Positions 33,929 to 46,900 of a stretch of DNA of 64,000 nt are shown here, in pieces. Source of the DNA: Norana najaformis (Eukaryota > Annelida > Clitellata > Crassiclitellata > Hormogastridae). Under the pieces are notes generated by a model that did not search any database, was not told where the DNA came from, and saw only the letters and a program-made list of their open reading frames with translations. The first letter of the stretch is position 1. Each line of letters opens with the position of its first letter. Made by a program: the position numbers and the translations under genes. Location: the NCBI GenBank assembly GCA_964023275.1, contig OZ029926.1:25643222-25707221 (forward strand), written 5' to 3'.

Positions 33929-34054
33929 TGAGCGCCTGTGAATAAGCTGTTCCCCGCGGCGCGGCTCTCTTTGGGCGCTGTAGAAATCTTCCAAGATTTC
34001 TACAGCGCCCAACGAAAGCCGCGCCGTGGGGACCAGCTTATTCACAGGCGCTCA
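33929..34054. repeat. Head-to-head palindrome of two family C ends
   Basis: Left arm 33929-33990 and right arm 33993-34054 are near-perfect reverse complements: 'gagcgcctgtgaataagct' ... 'gggcgctgtagaaatctt' / 'aagatttctacagcgccc' ... 'agcttattcacaggcgctc'. Only two bases separate the arms. Confidence 0.9.
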
Positions 34055-34900
34055 CGAACTCGGCCACTGCCTTTAGTCGGGTAGTGCCAGTCCCAAGTCT
34101 GGATAAAGTAGGAGGGCGACGCTAACCTTCTTCGTTATATGACACGGCTTCGTTGAACTTTACTGTATTCGATGACTTCTAAGACGGCCGTTGACGGGAG
34201 AAGGGGATATGCGGAATATTATCTGTAAGAGGAGACTGATACGGGTAGGACGTGTACAATGCTTATGGACAAATGTAGAAGAACCAATCAAGTGATGAAA
34301 TGGATTCTTCAACGAAAACGGGGCAACGTACCGAACCCTTTTGCCTATCGATTTTGTTTTGACTGAGCGCCTGCGAATAAGCAGGTTCCCGCGACTTAGC
34401 TCTCGTTGGGCGCTGTAGAAATCGCGATTACGAAGGTAATGCTAGGAAGAGAGAAGGCAAGAGACCACCAAAGATGACTTTGGATGTTTGGAGATGTAGT
34501 GGGACGAAGCAGCAAGACTCCCGATCAGTTGTTTTGTGTTTCGGTCTAACCGCTGACCAATAAATTGCAAAATAACTAGGCTAATCGTGCAAATTGTCTG
34601 CTGTGAGTTGTCATTCATAAGCATGTCGCTTCTCAGAGACAGCAAGGAATATACATGACAGGTTACATATCTGCGAGTGACCATATACCGGCACCATGTG
34701 GTTGTGTGACGTTCTGTTTGAAAGTGAACGTTTCCTAGAATCACTGTTAAACCGTATAATGAAATATGAAATGGACTTGGTTTAGATAAAATGATTTGAA
34801 AGTTTACACATAAATGAAATTTCTTTAATTTTTATATTATATGTTATAATTTATACTTAAAGTTGCATTCAGTCAATCGCTAGATAACGCAAGACTACAA

Positions 34901-34908
34901 TGACGTCA
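34901..34908 (+). promoter_or_regulatory. CRE/ATF palindrome TGACGTCA upstream of TARS1
   Basis: Full consensus TGACGTCA 58 bp upstream of the TARS1 ATG, followed by a pyrimidine-rich stretch (cttctattttttgtg). CREB/ATF factors bind this sequence, and vertebrate aminoacyl-tRNA synthetase genes are known ATF4 targets. Use here is inference; the transcription start is unknown. Confidence 0.5.
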
Positions 34909-34965
34909 CTCAGTAGCTGGGCTTCTATTTTTTGTGTAGGGGAAAGGAAGAGTTCTCCTGAGAAA

Positions 34966-37900
34966 ATGGCAGACAGCGTGGTGGAAAAAGTTGAGAAACT
35001 GCTGATTGACGGCGAGAAAAAGGCATGAATCCTACTTACAATTCACATTTAGTTATAAAGAGACTTTTGTTGTGTTTAATTTTGGCTAGACAATGCTGTC
35101 CAGATTTCCTATTTTGAAGATTGTCAAGCGATTAGGATTACCGCTGAGCGGCTGCCAGAAAATGTATAAATGGGTTCGTTTGATTTCGTTTCTATGCGAT
35201 TTTAATTAAAATGTTTAACCCTGACCCGTCCAATTCTGTTGGGACTTTTCTTGCATCCCAGGCAGTCCGTGAAATCGCTTGGTTTGGCGTAGAAATGCGG
35301 TATTTGGGATTACAAGCAACGTCACATGTATTGCATCAGACGTTTTTAACGTCTGCGGCTTTTCGTGGCAGCCAGGTGGGTGGTTAGGTGTGCGAGTAGG
35401 GCGGACGTATGACGCTTTCCTATGTAGGTTGCCACACCTAGCGTGGCCTCAATCTTAAGCACTGAAGCGCTCATTGGAATATTGTTTGAATCTGTGACAT
35501 CTTATGCATAGTTGTGGAAGGAAATAATGGTAATTGTCAAACTAATTGGGAGATTGGTGTGTTAATTTGTTGACTAGATTTTGATTTAGTTGTGACTGTC
35601 TGTTTTTTAAGTCTGACTGTTTTCTGTTATTGTTTATTGAAATGTGAGGAACACTCATGACCAGGATGATGCCCCCATTACCCAACATACATGATATTCG
35701 ATATTAGTTTGTGTCCAAACTTGAAAGAATTCCTTGTTAAGAAGTTAATGGTTTCTTAACGTTCACTGTCATGCAGTCAGATTTGGGGAAGTGCAGAGCC
35801 AGCTACCTAACCCTTGGATTTATTGCTAATGCATTTATTGGGTAGTCTGCCTACAGGTAAGATTTTTAGCAAACTCTGAAACTATGTCAATTTCAGGAAG
35901 GTCATCCTCACGAAGGCAAGAAGGGGAAGAAGGACAAAGATGGATGCAATGCGGCATGTCAGCATCCAGTTGAGGTTAGATCGAATTATCTGGGTCAGGT
36001 CACATTATATGGGCCAGGTCAGAGAGACATTTAATAATAGGAATTTTGTCTTGTTTAATTGTCTTGTATATGGTTGTTTTCGGATAAGTTACTGTGTTAG
36101 GTAGACACCAATGAAGTTTTTAGTATTCAGTCAATTAAAAGAGAATATTCAGTGTAAATTTGCATAATATTTTTACTGTGGCTGTGTTCTGTGGATTAAT
36201 TTGAGTTATGTCAGATGTGAGGTACATGAGACTTGCTGTGTTAAGCGCCTTGATATGTACTTACATTTCTGTAGAAATTATTAAAAGCAGTAAACATTAT
36301 GAAGTTAGACACATATGTATATATCTTAAATGTCTGATTATAAAATGGATGGAAAAATTATAACAAATCTAGATGATAAGCTTACATTGGAAATAACATT
36401 TCAAGTTGAAGAGGAATTTCATTGTTTTAGGTGAAAATTGTAATTTGTTAATCAGTGTCGTTTGCTGTGTTCTTTGCTTGAGCAGATGGAGCCACCGCCT
36501 GCGTTCATCGCCTATCGGCAGCAGCTGTGGGACAGTCTGAAGAAGGACTATGATGAGTGGGTCAAAAGCCAGCCTCCGCAGTCCATTCTCATCTCGATGC
36601 CTGACGGAAAGAAGTTTGAGGGGCTGTCGTGGAGAACCACCCCATTTGAGGTGGCAAAAAGCATCAGGTATTCATTTATCTATTTATTTCAGTCAGTTTT
36701 CTATATTTATTTATTCATCTATATTAATTTATTCATCTTGATTGATTGATTAGATTTTATTGATCAACATAATAATTAAACCATTACAATCACAGTCTGT
36801 CACATGCATCAATGTCAATGGGCTGACTTAAAAAGAACAAAAGGTTCTGCCATGAAGGTCACCTGTTTATTACATCATGGATTACAAATAAGTGACAGCA
36901 GTATAATGAGTAAATCAATTAATAATCTAGAATATAAGAGTAATTAATGTAATCAATTAATATATTAATTTATCTGTAATTATTTTTATGTATCTGTCTA
37001 CCTATTTACTTGTTGTTGCAGTTGAAATGTCTTAGAAAGTAAAGTTTAGTAATTCTTTTTTTGACTTAGTCCATCAGCAAACGTTTCAGTTATGGCGAAT
37101 GACAGATCCGACGTTTATGTCAACAGAGCATATGTGACAGAAGTCTGCATTACGTGAAATGTCTGGAAGCTTGTGTGTACACGTGATTGACATTTGTTTT
37201 CAGTCAAAGTTTTGCTGATGAGGTGGTCATTTCCAAGGTAAATGGTGACGTGTGGGACCTTGACCGGCCGTTTGAGAGCGATGCTGAGCTGAAGCTACTG
37301 AAGTTTGATGATCCCGAGGGTGAGTGACACTTCTTCTTATCATACTTCAAACTGCCCATCTTGTCTTCTGGGTGTACTCTGAACAGACCCTCTCTACATG
37401 GAGTACTTCGACCAGCCACTGTAATCTACTTGGCTTCCTTTGAATAACCCCTCATCTTTTTGGTGGTCTTTGAACAGCCCCTCTGGAGGAGTGGCCCTAT
37501 GGAGGCACAAGTGGGTCACACTGCCCCTCACATTTATATTGAACCGAGACTCTGACGTGGTGTGCTGAATGAATTTTGTCATGTGAAAAAACTGAAATAC
37601 AGCACCCAACGAAAACTTGTCACAGGAACCAGCTTATTTGTAGGCACTGAGTCAAAACAGAATCAATAGGCAGAAAGGGTTCAGTTCCAGGTCATGATCC
37701 AAGAGACGGGCAGGCAGATAGTCAGATGGCGTGGTGTTTGGAATTGAATTGGAGATAGGAATTGTGGAAGAGGAGTGTTTTCAGTTTTGAGTGAAAGACC
37801 TGTACGTGTGTGCGTAATGTTTTTGTGCAAACAGCTCGAGCCGTTTTCTGGCACTCGAGCGCTCATATACTCGGCGAAGCAATGGAGCGTCATTACGGTG

Positions 37901-40900
37901 GTCACCTCTGCTATGGTCCTCCAATCGAAGAGGGATTTTACTACGACATGTCGCTTGAAAACAGGTACAACCTCCCACATGCCCTGCTCATGCTTGTTGT
38001 ATACAACAGTTTTGAAACTCACGACAGCTCTACAGTGTTTAGATTGTGTGCATTTTGACCTATTGCGTTTTGAAAACATGCACTAGCTTGATTGTTTTGT
38101 TCTTTTGTTTAAGATATGATTTATAAGAATTTAAAAGTTATTAAAGTTGTGTTTGGTACACCATGGATTTCTGATACTTTGTTATGCAGTCATTGTTATT
38201 GCTATGATTCTTTTTTCCATTCTGACTGAGAGCTGCGTTCAGAGGTGCATGAGATGTGCTTTGCAACTGCTATGTTAAAATGTTATTTGAATCATGAGCT
38301 ACATCAGACACCTGTGATGTTTGTGTGTGTGGTTGAGAGAGAGAGAGAAAGAGAGAGCTGAACTTACTGTTGGATATTGACTTGCTTTTGTGTTTTCCGT
38401 TTTGTGTTCGGATGCTAGACAAGTGTCGCCATACGATTATCCGAACCTTGAGACTGTCGTTAAGAAGATCGTTAAAGAGAAGCAACCATTTGAGCGACTG
38501 GAGATGAAAAAAGAAGATCTTCTCAAAATGTTTCAGGTATTCAGCCACAGTAGCAACAGTTGGACAACGCATTGGGCTTAAAAACTGTACTTTGGCAACT
38601 GGCTTAACAACAGTTGTATAGCAGCATCGGTCTGAACAGTTGTACAACAGCTACATCAGCTGTAGAACAGCATCGGACAACAAATGTGCAACAGCAACTG
38701 GCCTAACAACACCCGTACAACACCTTAGAAATTGCTAAACAGCAGCACCTGGCTTGACAACGTTTGTATTGATCTATATTGAAGACAGCTGTTGCACTGT
38801 TATCATACGGCACAAGGTTTCAATCAATAGAATGTGTATTGATTGAAGATACAACAGTCGAAGCAAGATGCAACCAGCCATGCCTCATATGTTAACATTT
38901 ATGTGTGTACATAAAAAATTTTGATAGTATTAATAAATTTCTTCAGAACAATTTTTTTAATCCTGAGGGCCATCCTACATTGGATAAAAAATATAAAAAA
39001 AGGAAAAAAATAATTATAGATCAACCATTTTCTACTGTTAAACTAATTTTTGTATTCGAGAGAAATTGTTCCTACCTTGGGTTAAAAAAGTGATGTGATT
39101 CCAACATTTTTGGAGATAATCAAGTAAAATTTTCAGAAATTCCTTATGTCTGGTAGAAGAAAATGTGTGCCTGATTTTATTAAAATCCAAGATAGTGTAA
39201 TGTACACTTCTGGTTGCTTCGACATGGAATGACCCTGATTACAGAATGTGTTACTGTGTAATAAGTCTCTGATGTAATAGTAAAAGGTGGTAACGAGTGA
39301 ATGGGTGTGTTTTGTTTTTGCAGTACAATGAGTTCAAGCTGCGAATCATTAACGAGAAGATTGACACTCCGACCACGACTGTCTATCGGTGTGGCCCTCT
39401 GATTGACCTGTGTCGTGGCCCCCACGTTCGCCACACTGGCAAGGTCAAGGCCCTTCAGATTACCAAGGTCGGTCCCTTCTTTTCTCTTACCACGAATTAC
39501 CTGCTTGGATTGACTTTTGACTTTGTAAAGCACCCTAGAAGTAGCCAGCTACTTACGATGCTATATAAATTGTCGTCATTACATTATTTTACACTACGTG
39601 CTGTGAGCCTGAATGGTGTTTTAAAGCGGTCATCTCAACTTGTAATACTCTGCAGTTGGGTGAAGCCTTCCACTGAAGGCTTAGGGACTTGCGAGCAGAG
39701 AAAGTGTTCCCATTTGTATTCGGGCTATTAGAGTTTTACTTGATGACAACGGGATGTTTACTTGTTTATGACTGGATTTTTACTTGTTTACGAACTTGAA
39801 AAGGGTTTTTTGAAGAAATATGGGAAGACTTTAGCTAGTAACTTGTCGTGCAAAAGTGCAAAAATGCAAGTGAAATTTGTAGTGTCTTCCTAACAAAGAT
39901 GTGGATTTTATTCAGTTGCCGTGATGAGAATAGACCTTTACCTGAAACATTTTATGTTCTTATCTTGTTGTCTTTTTATATTGTTTTCCTTGTTGTCTTT
40001 TTATATTGTTTTCCTTGTTGTCTTTTTATATTGTTTTCCTTGTTGTCTTGTTATCTTTTTGTATTGACCAGTGAACATGCAAAATGAATGTATGCATTTA
40101 TGAATACCATAGGTTTATTGAATACAGTGAATGTGCAAATGAATGTATGCATTCAGTGAATGCAATAATGATGTGGATGAGTTAGGGTAGTAAGTTGTCC
40201 TTTGGAGCCAACAATGCTGTGACATTAGAACTAAACAAAGTTATAAATTCATTCAGCAGAGCCATTCAAATGTTTTTTGATTCAAGCTAAGAATCTGTGT
40301 TGATCCTCAAATTCGAAGTATTAATAGACATTTGGTTTTCCCGTTTAATTAAAGAATTCATCAACATACTGGGAAGGCAAAGCCGACAAGGAGAGCCTTC
40401 AACGCATCTACGGAATCTCATTTCCCGATTCGAAGCAACTCAAGGAGTGGCAAAGGATCCAAGAGGAGGCAGCCAAGCGCGATCACCGCAAACTAGGGCG
40501 TGTGAGTATTGATCGATGGATCAGAGTTAACCATTGAACGATCACGCCATAGGTTTGTGGTCTAGTTGGTAACGCAGTGCATCTGTAATCCAACGATTGT
40601 GGGTTTGAGCATGGTGAGCAGACTCTTTGTAACAACCCCTGGACAGGTTGTTTGCACACACTCATGTCATGCCTCAGTTGTGGATCTTTTGACAGTGAGT
40701 GCTTGATAATTGAAATAAATTAAAATAAATATAATTTTTCTTCCGGATAATTTTTGACTTCCTGAGGGATCACAGATACCTCGGGGCAAAATAAATAAAT
40801 AAATAAATAATTAGTAAACTGCAGTTGTTATTGTTGTTGCAAGTAGTTCCTAATTTCACTAAAATCAGATGTCATTTGTATAATGTTGCGTCTTAAAATA

Positions 40901-43900
40901 ACCCATCGTAGAATGCCCTAGACATGATGTTAATTAGTCGCTTTAGGTCAACAGTCTTGCCAAGTAGAAAGCAACCATCAACCTATATGGAGGGGCACTG
41001 TGCCCGACTGGTTAGAGCGCTTGGCTTGTAACACGAAGAGTACGGGTTCGAGCCTCCTTCCATGAGACGTTTGGTTACTGTGTAGGGACCTTGAATCCTT
41101 CACTCACATTTGCTCAGCGCCATCAATTGATGATTTGTCATTAGGTAGTGGTGCCTAATAAATGCAGAAATAATAATAATAACAGTATGTGAATGAAATG
41201 CTGTGATAATACTTAATATTTTCCTCTTTGTTTGAAAGTTTATGTGACCTTTACCTGAAAGATTTTATGTTCTTATCTTGTTATCTTTTTATATTGTTTT
41301 CCTTGTCGACTTTTTATGATGTGTTGACTTTTTTGACATCTAGGACCAGGAGCTGTTCTTCTTCCATGAGCTGAGTCCGGGCAGCTGTTTTTTTCTGCCG
41401 AAAGGTGCTCACATCTACAACACCCTTTGTAACTTGATGAGGGTAAGTCAGCCAGTGGATATACCTACAGGGCACAATACAAGACAGTGGCTGATTGGTC
41501 AAGTTTTTGCAAGGTAACTCGAAGGTTACGGATTCTAGCCTTCCCTCCAAGATGGTGTCTGGGTAAAGACTTTGAGAAGTCTTTGATGTCCAGTTGCTTT
41601 GATGTCTTGTTACTAGATGGGGCCACTTACATATTTAAGGAAACAATGAAGTGGTTAGAAATCAAATGATGTTCCTTAGCTTGAGACTGGGTGCCTAGTT
41701 AGCATCTTTTAAAAGGCACTGACGTATGAAGCACAGCTGTATTACACACCTAAAGAGAAGCCGCTTAAGGGTAAGCTGTATTTGTGTCTTGAGCTGGACA
41801 GATTTTCCAGAACTTTTCAGCAGATTGTTCTTGAATGACAGTTCACTGTGGAAGGAAGTGCAATCTAATTTGATCTCAAGGCTTCTATAGCGCCGTTATC
41901 ATAATGCCTTGAGCATCAGGCAGTGGTTGCTTCAAGTCAAAATCGCAAATCAGAATACACGATACATTGGAGAAGCTGGGTTGAATTTTGATAGTTTAGA
42001 GAAATCAGAAGCCATGCTACAGTGGAGCAATATGCTCAAGTCGTCTTATGTGAGCAGACTGTGGAAATAATCAGCTTCAGTGCATGGTTAGATTAAGATT
42101 TGGCGAGTACTGTTTGACTGTCTTGAGTCTGTTTTAAGCTTATAAATGTATGTGTCTGTGTGTACAGTCTGAGTATCTGAAGAGAGGATTCACGGAGGTT
42201 GTCTCGCCAAATCTCTACAACATCAAACTTTGGGAGATATCAGGTCATTGGCAGCACTACGCGGTACGGCGGTTTATTTCACGGAATTCTTGGCTCTGAT
42301 TTCTGTTCTTGCAATTCTCCTTTCTTTGATTTTTTCTGTTCTTGGATTTTTCCTTTCTATGTTTTTTCTGTTCTTGGATTTTTCCTTTCTTTGTTTTTTC
42401 TGTTCTTGGATTGTCCATTCTTTAATTTTTTCTGTTCTTGGATTGTCCATTCTTTAATTTTTTCTGTTCTTGGATTTTTCCTCCTTTATTTTTTCTGTTC
42501 TTGGATATTTTCTTTCTTTTATTTTTTCTTTTCTTGGATTTTACCATTCTTTTATTTTTTCCTGTTCTTGGATTTTACAATTCTTTTATGTTTTCTGTTC
42601 TTGGATTTTTCCTTTCTTTTATTTTTTTTCTTTGATTTTTTCCGTTTTTGATTTTTTTATATGTTTTTCCATTCTTAGTCATCAGATTTTATCAGTACCT
42701 CTTAGCCAAGCACTTAGGTGAATAACCTTTGGTCCCGCCTTTTATGGGGTAAATTGAAGCAATCTGCAGATGGCATTTTTCGATTCCTGCATGAAACTTG
42801 CCATCGAATTAAGCTACATTTTAACTGCAACGTAAATATTATTATTAATTGGTGTTTTTTTGTTCAGGAGCACATGTTCTCGTTTGAAGCGGAAGGCGAG
42901 AAGTTCGCATTGAAGCCGATGAACTGCCCAGGCCACTGGTAGGGGAATCATTGACTCATTCACTTATTCATTCATTCATTCTATCAGTCATTCGTTCATT
43001 CTATCATTCACTCATTTTCATTTGTTATTATTGTCATTTTTGTTCATGAGGGATCATATCTACGCCAGAGTTGCAGTTTTAAAAGTTTTTTCGGTTTTGT
43101 TTCCAGTCTGATGTTCGATCATCGCCCGCGGTCGTGGAAGGAACTGCCGATACGTTTAGCCGATTTTGGAGTTCTGCACCGGAATGAGCTCTCTGGCGCC
43201 CTCTCTGGCCTGACCCGTGTACGACGATTCCAGCAGGATGATGCCCACATCTTCTGTCGCCCCGACCAGGTCAGGAATATTTTCTAGTCGCTTTATAGTC
43301 TCAGGGGGTCCGAGAGGTCGAAACTATTTTCTTGATGTTTACTTTTTTGTTTTGGAAAATATAGTTAGTTTTCATTTTAAAAATATGTGATTTATTTTGG
43401 CATGCAATCGATTTTTTATTGTTATTTTGCTATGAATTAATACATTAATTTCTCAGTTTTAATTTCTAATTTGGTAAATATTGATAGATATGACCCATGT
43501 AAACAAAAGCTCTTTGGGGTCCTTGATAATTTTTAAGAGTGTGTGAAGGGGTCCTGAGACCAAAAAGTTTGAGAACCGCTGGTCTAGCGATTCTGTCTGT
43601 CCATAACTGACAGGGAACCACCTTTTAATGATGCAGCTTGGTTGACTGTAAACAAGTCTGTATCCTTTACCTTTATGCTTTTGAGGAGTTTATATAGAGG
43701 CATGTAAGCAGGTGTGTTACATTTCGTAATCGTAATCGAGAATTTATAAAGCACCACTTCATGTTAGACTCATCAGAGGCGCTTGTGGCCGAACAGCCCA
43801 GAATTCTGTTACAACGAGGTTGGATACCCAGAGCCGCTGGGGGACAGAATGGTCTTCACGCGCTTGCGGAAGAGGGAAGGAGGAAGGCAGAGAAGCTACA

Positions 43901-46900
43901 TTTATCTTTATGCGTCTGAGGAGTTTTTATAGAGGCATGTAAACAAGTGTGTTACCTTTACCTTTATGTTTCTGAGGAGTTTTTATAGAGGCATGTAAAC
44001 AAGTGTGTTACCTTTACCTTTATGCTTCTGAGGAGTTTTTATAGAGGCATGTAAACAAGTGTGTTACCTTTACCTTTATGCTTCTGAGGAGTTTTTATAG
44101 AGGCATGTAAACAAATGTGTTACCTTTACCTTTATGCTTCTGAGGAGTTTTTATAGAGGCATGTAAACAAGTGTGTTACCTTTACCTTTATGCTTCTGAG
44201 GAGTTTTTATAGAAGCATGTAAACAAGTGTGTTACCTTTACCTTTATGCTTCTGAGAAGTTGGTACAGGGGTGTGTAAACAAGTGTTATTGTTACCTTCA
44301 TTTGCTGTGCTGATTTGGTGACGTTGATTTGATTAGATCAAGGAAGAGATCGCCGGCTGTTTGGATTTCCTTCGCTGCATCTACACCATCTTTGGATTCA
44401 CCTTCCAGCTGCGACTTTCCACTCGGCCGGAAAAGTTCCTCGGAGAAGTCCAGCAGTGGGATGAAGCAGAGCAGGTCTGAAATTACTAGATACATGTAAT
44501 GTCACATGAGCAGAGGTTCGTGTAGCTCCTCAAATTTACTCATAGTAATGCTCAGTTATTTCTTTTGCTAAAATCTATGTATGTATGTAGATCTGGCTCA
44601 GCTCCAGAACACATCAGTGAGCTGCTCGTACCCGTTGCGAACCAATCAGATCGACAAAAACTGAGATTGGCTGCATGTGGACAGCTTATAGTTCTGCGCT
44701 CCCAGATGGCGCGTCACACTTTTTCCTGTATGGAACCATCTCTCTGGAATAGTTTGCATCCAGAAATTCGAACTTTTGTTCCCTTAACAGCTGCACAGGA
44801 AAGATTCTCGGCCCGTCTTAAGACGTACCTTTTTGGGAACTTCTAGATAGCCATGCCATAGCACCTTTGTAGGTTTCTTAAAACATGCTGTACAAGTGTC
44901 CGGATACATGCGTATATCCCATGCATATAACACCCTACATACAAGTATACACATGCAAAATTTACTGGAAACTTTTTATAACGATTTTTTGTGATTTTGT
45001 TTGTTGTCAACAGCAACTGAAGGAAAGTCTGGACGAGTTTGGTGACAAATGGGAGTATAATCATGGCGATGGCGCTTTCTATGGACCTAAGGTATGACCT
45101 CCACTTTAAACGCACCTTAATTGAAGATGTTCATGGATGTATGGTGCTGTCTGGTGCGTTGGATGTCTTTTACATTTGCCACTGGGGTTCATATCCCAGT
45201 GTGTCAATTGAATCTGGCAATTCAGTGTCAACGCTTGCTGACCCTTGGGAGCCTTATCAGAATTCCCTGACCTACTGGATTTCGACATGGCTTCTTCAAT
45301 GAATTGTGGTCTTTGATTACAGTTTCGCTTGAAGCAACCATCGATTGATGCCTTGGGCATTATGATAACCGCACTGTAGAAGTCATTAAATTAGATTAGA
45401 CACTGTAATGAGTTCATTTCTTTTAACCAGAACTCCATCCTTGTATTAGAATTCATGTTGAAATGAAGAGTTTTATATGGTAACTTGTCTTTACCACTGT
45501 ACTTTAGATTGATATAACAATCATGGATGCTCTGCGGAGGCCGCATCAGTGTGCTACGATTCAGCTGGACTTTCAGCTTCCGCAGCGATTCAACCTCACG
45601 TACATCAGGTTAGTTGGTTAGTTCTCTTGACGCTTTATGTAGCGCCTTTAAGTACGTCACAAAACTGCCAACTATAACCACCATTTCACATTCTTAACTA
45701 CGCTTATCTATTGAAGCTGTCTGTTTTTGTTTTTTGTGGTTTACTTTCAACCATTGGAGTTTTTTTGTGGTTTACTTTCAACCATTGGAGTTTTTTTGTG
45801 GTTTACTTTCAACGATTGGAGATTTTTGTGGTTTACTTTCAACCATTGGAGTTTTTTTGTGGTTTACTTTCAACGATTGGAGTTTTTTGTGGTTTACTTT
45901 CAACGATTGGAGTTTTTTTGTGGTTTACTTTCAACGATTGGATCACAGCTGACACAGTTTAATTTGCTCCCAAGTTTTATTTATTCTGTCAGTTCTGTGA
46001 TGTCATTCCGACCTAAACTTAAGACTTAAACCAGCCTATCTCTGTTTCTTGCTAAGCCGTCACACCCACAAATATTGCACTCGATCAGTGGACTCTACGA
46101 CTCTTGTTGTCCCTCGTACCAGGACAGCGTTGGGTTATAGAGTGTTTTTGGTTGCTGGTCCATTGATTTGGAATTCGCTGCTAAGTTCTGGCAGTCCTGT
46201 GATGTCATATAGGTCTAAACATAAGACTTGTCTGTTTCAACTTGCTTACCCACCGTAGCCCAACTGCTGGTTTCTCTGACCGGTAGGAATTCAACCCGGC
46301 TTGTCCAACAGATTATGATTTTGGATTGTGATTTTGACTTCGATTTATGCCTTGGGTATTATGATAACGGCGCTATAGAAGTCATTAGATTAGATTAGAC
46401 ATTGGCTGGAGTGGTGATATCAAGCAAAGTTGAGTCTGATTAGTTCCAGGAATAGGGTTGATCTTCCAAGGGTAGAAGACCATCTGGCACCCAGTCAGCC
46501 CTCCATCCTTTCAGGGTGAACGAGTGAGAGTGTAAGTCAGGGTTTAAAAGAGATCTGTTGTTTGCTGTGGTTGTGTTTTTGCCTGGATTTGCTTCAGGTG
46601 TTTATACAGATGTGTTATCGCTAGTGTTTTGCCATTAACTCTTAAACTTCCATGGAGTTTCTACATACGTTTGCCATCTACCTGTTTTGAGACCCTTTAA
46701 TTTTATTCATTTCGTATATTTTATTTCATTTGGCCAACAGCGGTGATGAGAAGAGCGAGAAGAAGCGACCTGTGATCGTCCACAGAGCCATCCTTGGATC
46801 CGTCGAGCGAATGATCGCCATTTTGTGTGAGAACTACGGTGGAAAATGGTAGGCATCTTATTCTAAACAGCATTCTGAAAAACCTTTCAAAGATAGCTCA

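Larger units (their letters stand above)
26622..34900. other. Intergenic region rich in repeats; no intact gene seen
   Basis: 26622 to about 27130 is probably UBE2Q 3' UTR (unique, A/T-rich, no repeat recognised). After that come a SINE (27215-27358), a possible transposase remnant (27850-28145), two large hairpins (28205-28345), LINE tails (28550-28640, 31690-32215, 33290-33430, 33895-34060, 34330-34435), family F copies (30040-30250, 30505-30590), a 125-bp direct repeat pair (30765-30890 and 31265-31390) flanking a family B copy, a possible MITE (32220-32490), and family D and H repeats (32496-32700, 33125-33830, 34055-34150). Confidence 0.6.

Noticed and set aside
42199..42721. Overlapping open frames rich in Phe/Leu/Ser resembling membrane proteins
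   Set aside because: They are translations of a pyrimidine-rich minisatellite in TARS1 intron 10.
43910..44285. Regular repeats that could suggest a CRISPR array
   Set aside because: Units of about 57 bp are contiguous without unique spacers and lie in a eukaryotic intron; this is a minisatellite.
45711..46029. Open frames with repeated FVVYFQ
   Set aside because: Minisatellite translation in TARS1 intron 15.
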